Shown here: positions 61,100-64,000 of the stretch, one piece after another | How the letters are laid out: the number at the start of each line of letters is the position of its first letter | Position numbering within the stretch: position 1 is the stretch's first letter | Source: Metaruminococcus_A gallistercoris | Lineage (GTDB): Bacteria; Bacillota; Clostridia; Oscillospirales; Ruminococcaceae | Direction of reading: 5' to 3' | Length of the DNA stretch: 64,000 nucleotides | NCBI GenBank assembly: GCA_904394975.1 | Contig: CAJFNQ010000002.1 | Coordinates: 1-64,000, forward strand | The notes under the pieces: model-generated | Told to the model about the DNA's origin: nothing | What the model saw: only the letters and a program-made list of their open reading frames with translations | Database searches by the model: none | Translations under genes and position numbers: made by a program

Positions 61100-61147
61100 T
61101 TATTTTGCTCCCTTCGTTTTCGGTATGGTTGATGGGTAAAGGTAAAA

Positions 61148-62635
61148 TTACCAGTTTTTCAAAATGGTTTTCCGCTCCATGACATCAAGATGCGCGATGG
61201 CCGGGTCTTCATAGTAGGAATCGTTTTTGATGTGGGTGGTTGAAATCTCTTCAAAAACGCAGCCTTCTTTTGAGGTAAATGCGTGCGGAACATTCCGCTC
61301 AACGGTAATGACCTGCCCTTCTTTTACTTCCGTTTCCTTTCCGTCCAGCGTGAGGGTCAGAGTGCCGTACAAAACCTGGAACGACTCTTCCTTCACCTTG
61401 TGGTAATGAACCGGATGTTTTTGGCCCGGCAGGACGATGAGCAGTTTTTTACAATATTCCCGGTTGATGATGTTGATCATGGTCACCCCGTAATTACGGA
61501 AGTGTTCCAGCCCATAGTGATGGGAAAGCTCCAGTTCAAATTCATTTCCAACGGTGATGTGTGCTTCGTTGAGCATACCTTTTACATCATGAATGATGCT
61601 GCGGGTGTCAGAGGTGATTGAAACTGCTCGTTTTTCATAGATCGCTTCATTCACATCATAATCTTTCGAAGCGATCATACCGGGCAGGAATACACCGCTG
61701 GTTGTCTGTCCGTTTTCACAAGGCATGGCGAAGAATACGTCATCCCGTTCGATTTTTTCGCCTTGTTTGATTTTTCTTGCCGCATAGCAGCCTCTTGCCA
61801 GCTCATTCATGGAAGTAATCTCTTCCTGGCTGATGTACTTTTTGTTCGGTTCACCGCAGATCTTGCGCGCGTTTTCAATCGCAGTAAGCCAGTCGCCGAC
61901 ATTGCGCGCGTCGGTAGAATATGCGTTGAGTTTGATGGTGTCTGTCGCAAGGCCGATATGCCGCTCCACAATGGTCGCGCCTTTTGCAATCGCCATTTGT
62001 ACAACGGTGAAGTCGTTCGGGTCCTCATGGCCGGAATAGCCGACAGGAATGTGAGGATAACGGTTTTTCATTTTATCAATACAGTCGAGCTGGACATACT
62101 CATAGCCTACCGGATAGAGACCAACACAGTGCAGCATTGCAAAATCCACATTCCGGTGCATCAGGAAGTTGTAGATCTTATCCATATCCGAAAACGTTTT
62201 TCCACCGCTGGAAATAATGACCGGACGTCCGGTTTCTGCAACCTTTTCCAAAAGCGGCCAGTCGGTGGCGCTGCAGCTTGCGATTTTGATGATGTCGATG
62301 CCGTGATCCATGCAGAGATCGACCGATTTTTCGTCAAACGGGGTGCACATGGTGAGCATTCCTTCTTCACGCACAGCGCTGACCATGGTGTAAAACTGGT
62401 CTGAGGTCAGTCTGGTAGAAAGGAACCGTGGGATGTGTTTTACATCGGTGCGGTCTTTGTAATCCGGGTGAATCATGGTGTCCAGATCGCGGTACTGGAA
62501 TTTAACAGCAGCGTTTATATGGTGTTTCCGGGCAGCCTCTCCCAACAGACGAATAATCTCAAGGCCGTGTTCCACACTTCCCTGATGATTGTTTGCCATT
62601 TCAAAAATAACCAGATTGTTAAACTTAGGGTTCAT
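61148..62635 (-). CDS. NeuB-family nonulosonate synthase fused to a cupin
   Basis: Condenses phosphoenolpyruvate with a 6-carbon amino sugar to give a sialic-acid-like nonulosonate. The 495-residue protein has an N-terminal NeuB TIM barrel (about 1-270: FEMANNHQGSVEHGLEIIR, KIASCSATDWPLLEKVA, GYSGHEDPND), a SAF antifreeze-like domain (about 285-345: ARGCYAARKIKQGEKIERDD) and, beyond the usual ~340 residues, a cupin (about 385-490: VHYHKVKEESFQVLYGTL, RNVPHAFTSKEG). GGAGG precedes the ATG. The next gene upstream activates the product. Confidence 0.9.
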   Translation of the reverse strand: MNPKFNNLVIFEMANNHQGSVEHGLEIIRLLGEAARKHHINAAVKFQYRDLDTMIHPDYKDRTDVKHIPRFLSTRLTSDQFYTMVSAVREEGMLTMCTPFDEKSVDLCMDHGIDIIKIASCSATDWPLLEKVAETGRPVIISSGGKTFSDMDKIYNFLMHRNVDFAMLHCVGLYPVGYEYVQLDCIDKMKNRYPHIPVGYSGHEDPNDFTVVQMAIAKGATIVERHIGLATDTIKLNAYSTDARNVGDWLTAIENARKICGEPNKKYISQEEITSMNELARGCYAARKIKQGEKIERDDVFFAMPCENGQTTSGVFLPGMIASKDYDVNEAIYEKRAVSITSDTRSIIHDVKGMLNEAHITVGNEFELELSHHYGLEHFRNYGVTMINIINREYCKKLLIVLPGQKHPVHYHKVKEESFQVLYGTLTLTLDGKETEVKEGQVITVERNVPHAFTSKEGCVFEEISTTHIKNDSYYEDPAIAHLDVMERKTILKNW

Positions 62636-62662
62636 GATGATATCCTCCTTCAGGTGATTTGC

Positions 62663-63694
62663 TTATTTGTACAACAGCGAAAGATGACTGAGTTCCATAA
62701 ATTTATCGTCAATGTAAACATCTGCGTTTGGTTTGCCAAACATCAACCGATGGTAAAGAACGCCCCACTCCTTAAGTTGTTTGGTGGTGGTTTCTTCCCA
62801 GTTGATACCAGTCACATAACCCCGTGCAGTAAACAGGGTGATCTCATGCCCTGCGCGGTAAAGGCTGTTGATGATGTCAATATTATGCTGAAGCGGCTTA
62901 GACAGACCATAGTTGTTTTCCGGGGTTTTAGCGGCGATTACGCCGTCAATATCACAGCAAATCTGCAGCTGTTTTCCGCTTTCGCGCGCCTGTTTGAGCA
63001 GAAGCGCACGCTCGGTTTCCAGAAATTCCTCTTCTGTATCAATATCAAAGTCATATTCCATTTTGTAACCGTAAATCGTTTTTCCGGTCATGGAATGCTG
63101 TTCCAGAATTACCGAACTTCTTACAACGTCAATGCAGGCGTTCTGCATATATACCTTCGGAAGTTTCTGACGGGGCGCATTGTATGCTTCCGGAATATCA
63201 CACTCGACCAAAGGAGTGAGCTGCTTTTCCGCGTCATCCGCGAACAGCCACATTTTATACGGCACCTGTTTTGCGGGAGAGAGGCTTCGTACCGAATCGA
63301 TTTTGGGATCGGCTTTGATCATGTCAATCATCGCGTCGATATCGGATACATCCCGGTAAGGATGGGTGGGGCGAAGATGCACACAAATATCCACCTCATA
63401 ACCTTCTTCTTTTTTGAGCCAGTTTACCGCGTGTTCAAACACCTCAACGTCCAGCGAATCGTCCTGCGACAGCTCAGAAGGACGTAAAAAAGGAACCTCT
63501 GCGCCGTATTGTTCCGCAACATCCTTATAAACCGGGCTGTCTGTGCTGACAATGACCCGGTCGATTTTTTCGGATGCGAGCGCCTGCTCGATCGAGTAAG
63601 CCAGCATCGGCTTTCCGTTCATGATGCGGATGTTTTTGTCTTTGACCGATTTTGACCCGCTTCGTGCAGGAATGATCGCTACAACATGTCCCAT
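62663..63694 (-). CDS. CMP-nonulosonate cytidylyltransferase fused to a HAD phosphatase-like domain
   Basis: Activates a nonulosonate as its CMP sugar (NeuA-like). The 343-residue protein has the cytidylyltransferase domain (about 1-235) with VAIIPARSGSKSVKDKNI, HLRPTHPYR and FDIDTEEEF, then a HAD-like domain (about 242-330) with DIDGVIA (motif I), FTARGY (motif II) and the acidic motif VYIDDKF. The HAD half resembles capsule-locus (EcbF/BcbF-type) phosphatases and could dephosphorylate the NeuB product before activation; that is inference. GGAGG precedes the ATG. Confidence 0.9.
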   Translation of the reverse strand: MGHVVAIIPARSGSKSVKDKNIRIMNGKPMLAYSIEQALASEKIDRVIVSTDSPVYKDVAEQYGAEVPFLRPSELSQDDSLDVEVFEHAVNWLKKEEGYEVDICVHLRPTHPYRDVSDIDAMIDMIKADPKIDSVRSLSPAKQVPYKMWLFADDAEKQLTPLVECDIPEAYNAPRQKLPKVYMQNACIDVVRSSVILEQHSMTGKTIYGYKMEYDFDIDTEEEFLETERALLLKQARESGKQLQICCDIDGVIAAKTPENNYGLSKPLQHNIDIINSLYRAGHEITLFTARGYVTGINWEETTTKQLKEWGVLYHRLMFGKPNADVYIDDKFMELSHLSLLYK

Positions 63695-63734
63695 AAAAAA
63701 TCCTCCGTCTGAAATTCTTTTGATGAAAAGTGAT

Positions 63735-64000
63735 TTACCGGTTTAAAACATCGTCCAGATCCGCGCGTTCAAACACTTCCAGTTTTCCGCCGCGGGTCGC
63801 GTTGTAAATTTTGATCCCGCGAGCGTCGGCATAATTTTTGGCCTGCTGATAAGCATACAGCGCGCTTTCATAGTTGAGTACAGTGGACATATATTTTTTC
63901 CCGTCAAAGTAATCTTTTACCGAGTCGTCGCGAACAACCCTGCCCTTCGCGTCCCTCCGGACCGAATAGTTAAAGTCTACCCCGAGCAGGTAAATTTCCT
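63735..64000 (-). CDS. C-terminal fragment of a DUF115/MptE-like protein (partial)
   Basis: Only the last 87 residues lie in the window; the gene continues past its right edge. The fragment starts EIYLLGVDFNYSVRRDAKGR and ends NATRGGKLEVFERADLDDVL, which matches the C-terminal pattern of DUF115/6-hydroxymethylpterin diphosphokinase-like proteins common in surface-glycan and motility-glycosylation loci. It precedes the cytidylyltransferase gene and so may be the first or an earlier gene of the locus. No stop in the readable part before the annotated TAA. Confidence 0.65.
   Translation of the reverse strand, partial: EIYLLGVDFNYSVRRDAKGRVVRDDSVKDYFDGKKYMSTVLNYESALYAYQQAKNYADARGIKIYNATRGGKLEVFERADLDDVLNR

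Noticed and set aside
1..64000. CRISPR arrays, insertion sequences, prophage genes, tRNA or rRNA genes
   Set aside because: No direct-repeat arrays, transposase, integrase or cloverleaf structures were seen in the window.

Overview
The window is the chromosomal replication-origin region of a low-oxygen, fermentative Firmicute, most likely a member of the Clostridia (Oscillospirales/Ruminococcaceae-like). The evidence is the gene order rpmH-rnpA-yidD-yidC-jag-mnmE-mnmG-rsmG-noc-parA-parB running left from about 43.7 kb, and dnaA-dnaN-yaaA-recF-remB-gyrB-gyrA running right from 44.4 kb. A five-subdomain pyruvate:ferredoxin oxidoreductase, a PduL-type phosphotransacylase and LuxS add to this. 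The species cannot be named from sequence alone.

Origin (43.7-46.1 kb). Two AT-rich intergenic regions flank dnaA. No perfect canonical DnaA box (TTATCCACA) was found. Instead the core TCAAC occurs nine times on one strand and never on the other, often as TTCAACCG. A run of TAC/TAT trinucleotides followed by a very AT-rich stretch looks like a DnaA-trio unwinding element. DnaA itself has Tyr where the DNA-reading helix normally has His. Two perfect parS sites lie 7-9 kb to the left, one inside a 32-bp perfect palindrome between noc and parA.

Left arm (0-43 kb). Most housekeeping genes point away from the origin (minus strand): an M23 envelope peptidase, luxS, a polar amino-acid ABC transporter, an RluA-type pseudouridine synthase, ilvE, rsmI, a tRNA-type methyltransferase, pduL, the pyruvate:ferredoxin oxidoreductase, guaB, an acyl-ACP thioesterase and serS. 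Plus-strand genes run against the fork: glycogen phosphorylase with a GH13 alpha-glucosidase, a MazF-like toxin with no adjacent antitoxin, a CBS-domain membrane protein, a 99-residue unknown protein, and a sugar operon at 22.9-28.3 kb.

The sugar operon encodes a GntR/UTRA regulator, an FGGY kinase, an RpiB-like isomerase, a split transketolase and a DapA-family lyase. The RpiB homologue keeps the catalytic Cys66 but has Ser instead of the ring-opening His99. This suggests an open-chain, tetrose-like substrate and possibly an undescribed carbohydrate pathway.

Right arm (46-64 kb). After gyrA come an aldo/keto reductase and a TM2-domain protein. From 55.9 kb a minus-strand, head-on surface-glycan locus begins; its first genes look AT-richer than their surroundings. 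It holds an acyltransferase, a Wzx-like flippase, a Wzy/ligase-like protein, a GT2 glycosyltransferase, a NeuB-type nonulosonate synthase fused to a cupin, a CMP-nonulosonate cytidylyltransferase fused to a HAD phosphatase-like domain, and the C-terminus of a DUF115/MptE-like protein cut by the window edge. Together these suggest a sialic-acid-like (nonulosonate) surface polysaccharide.
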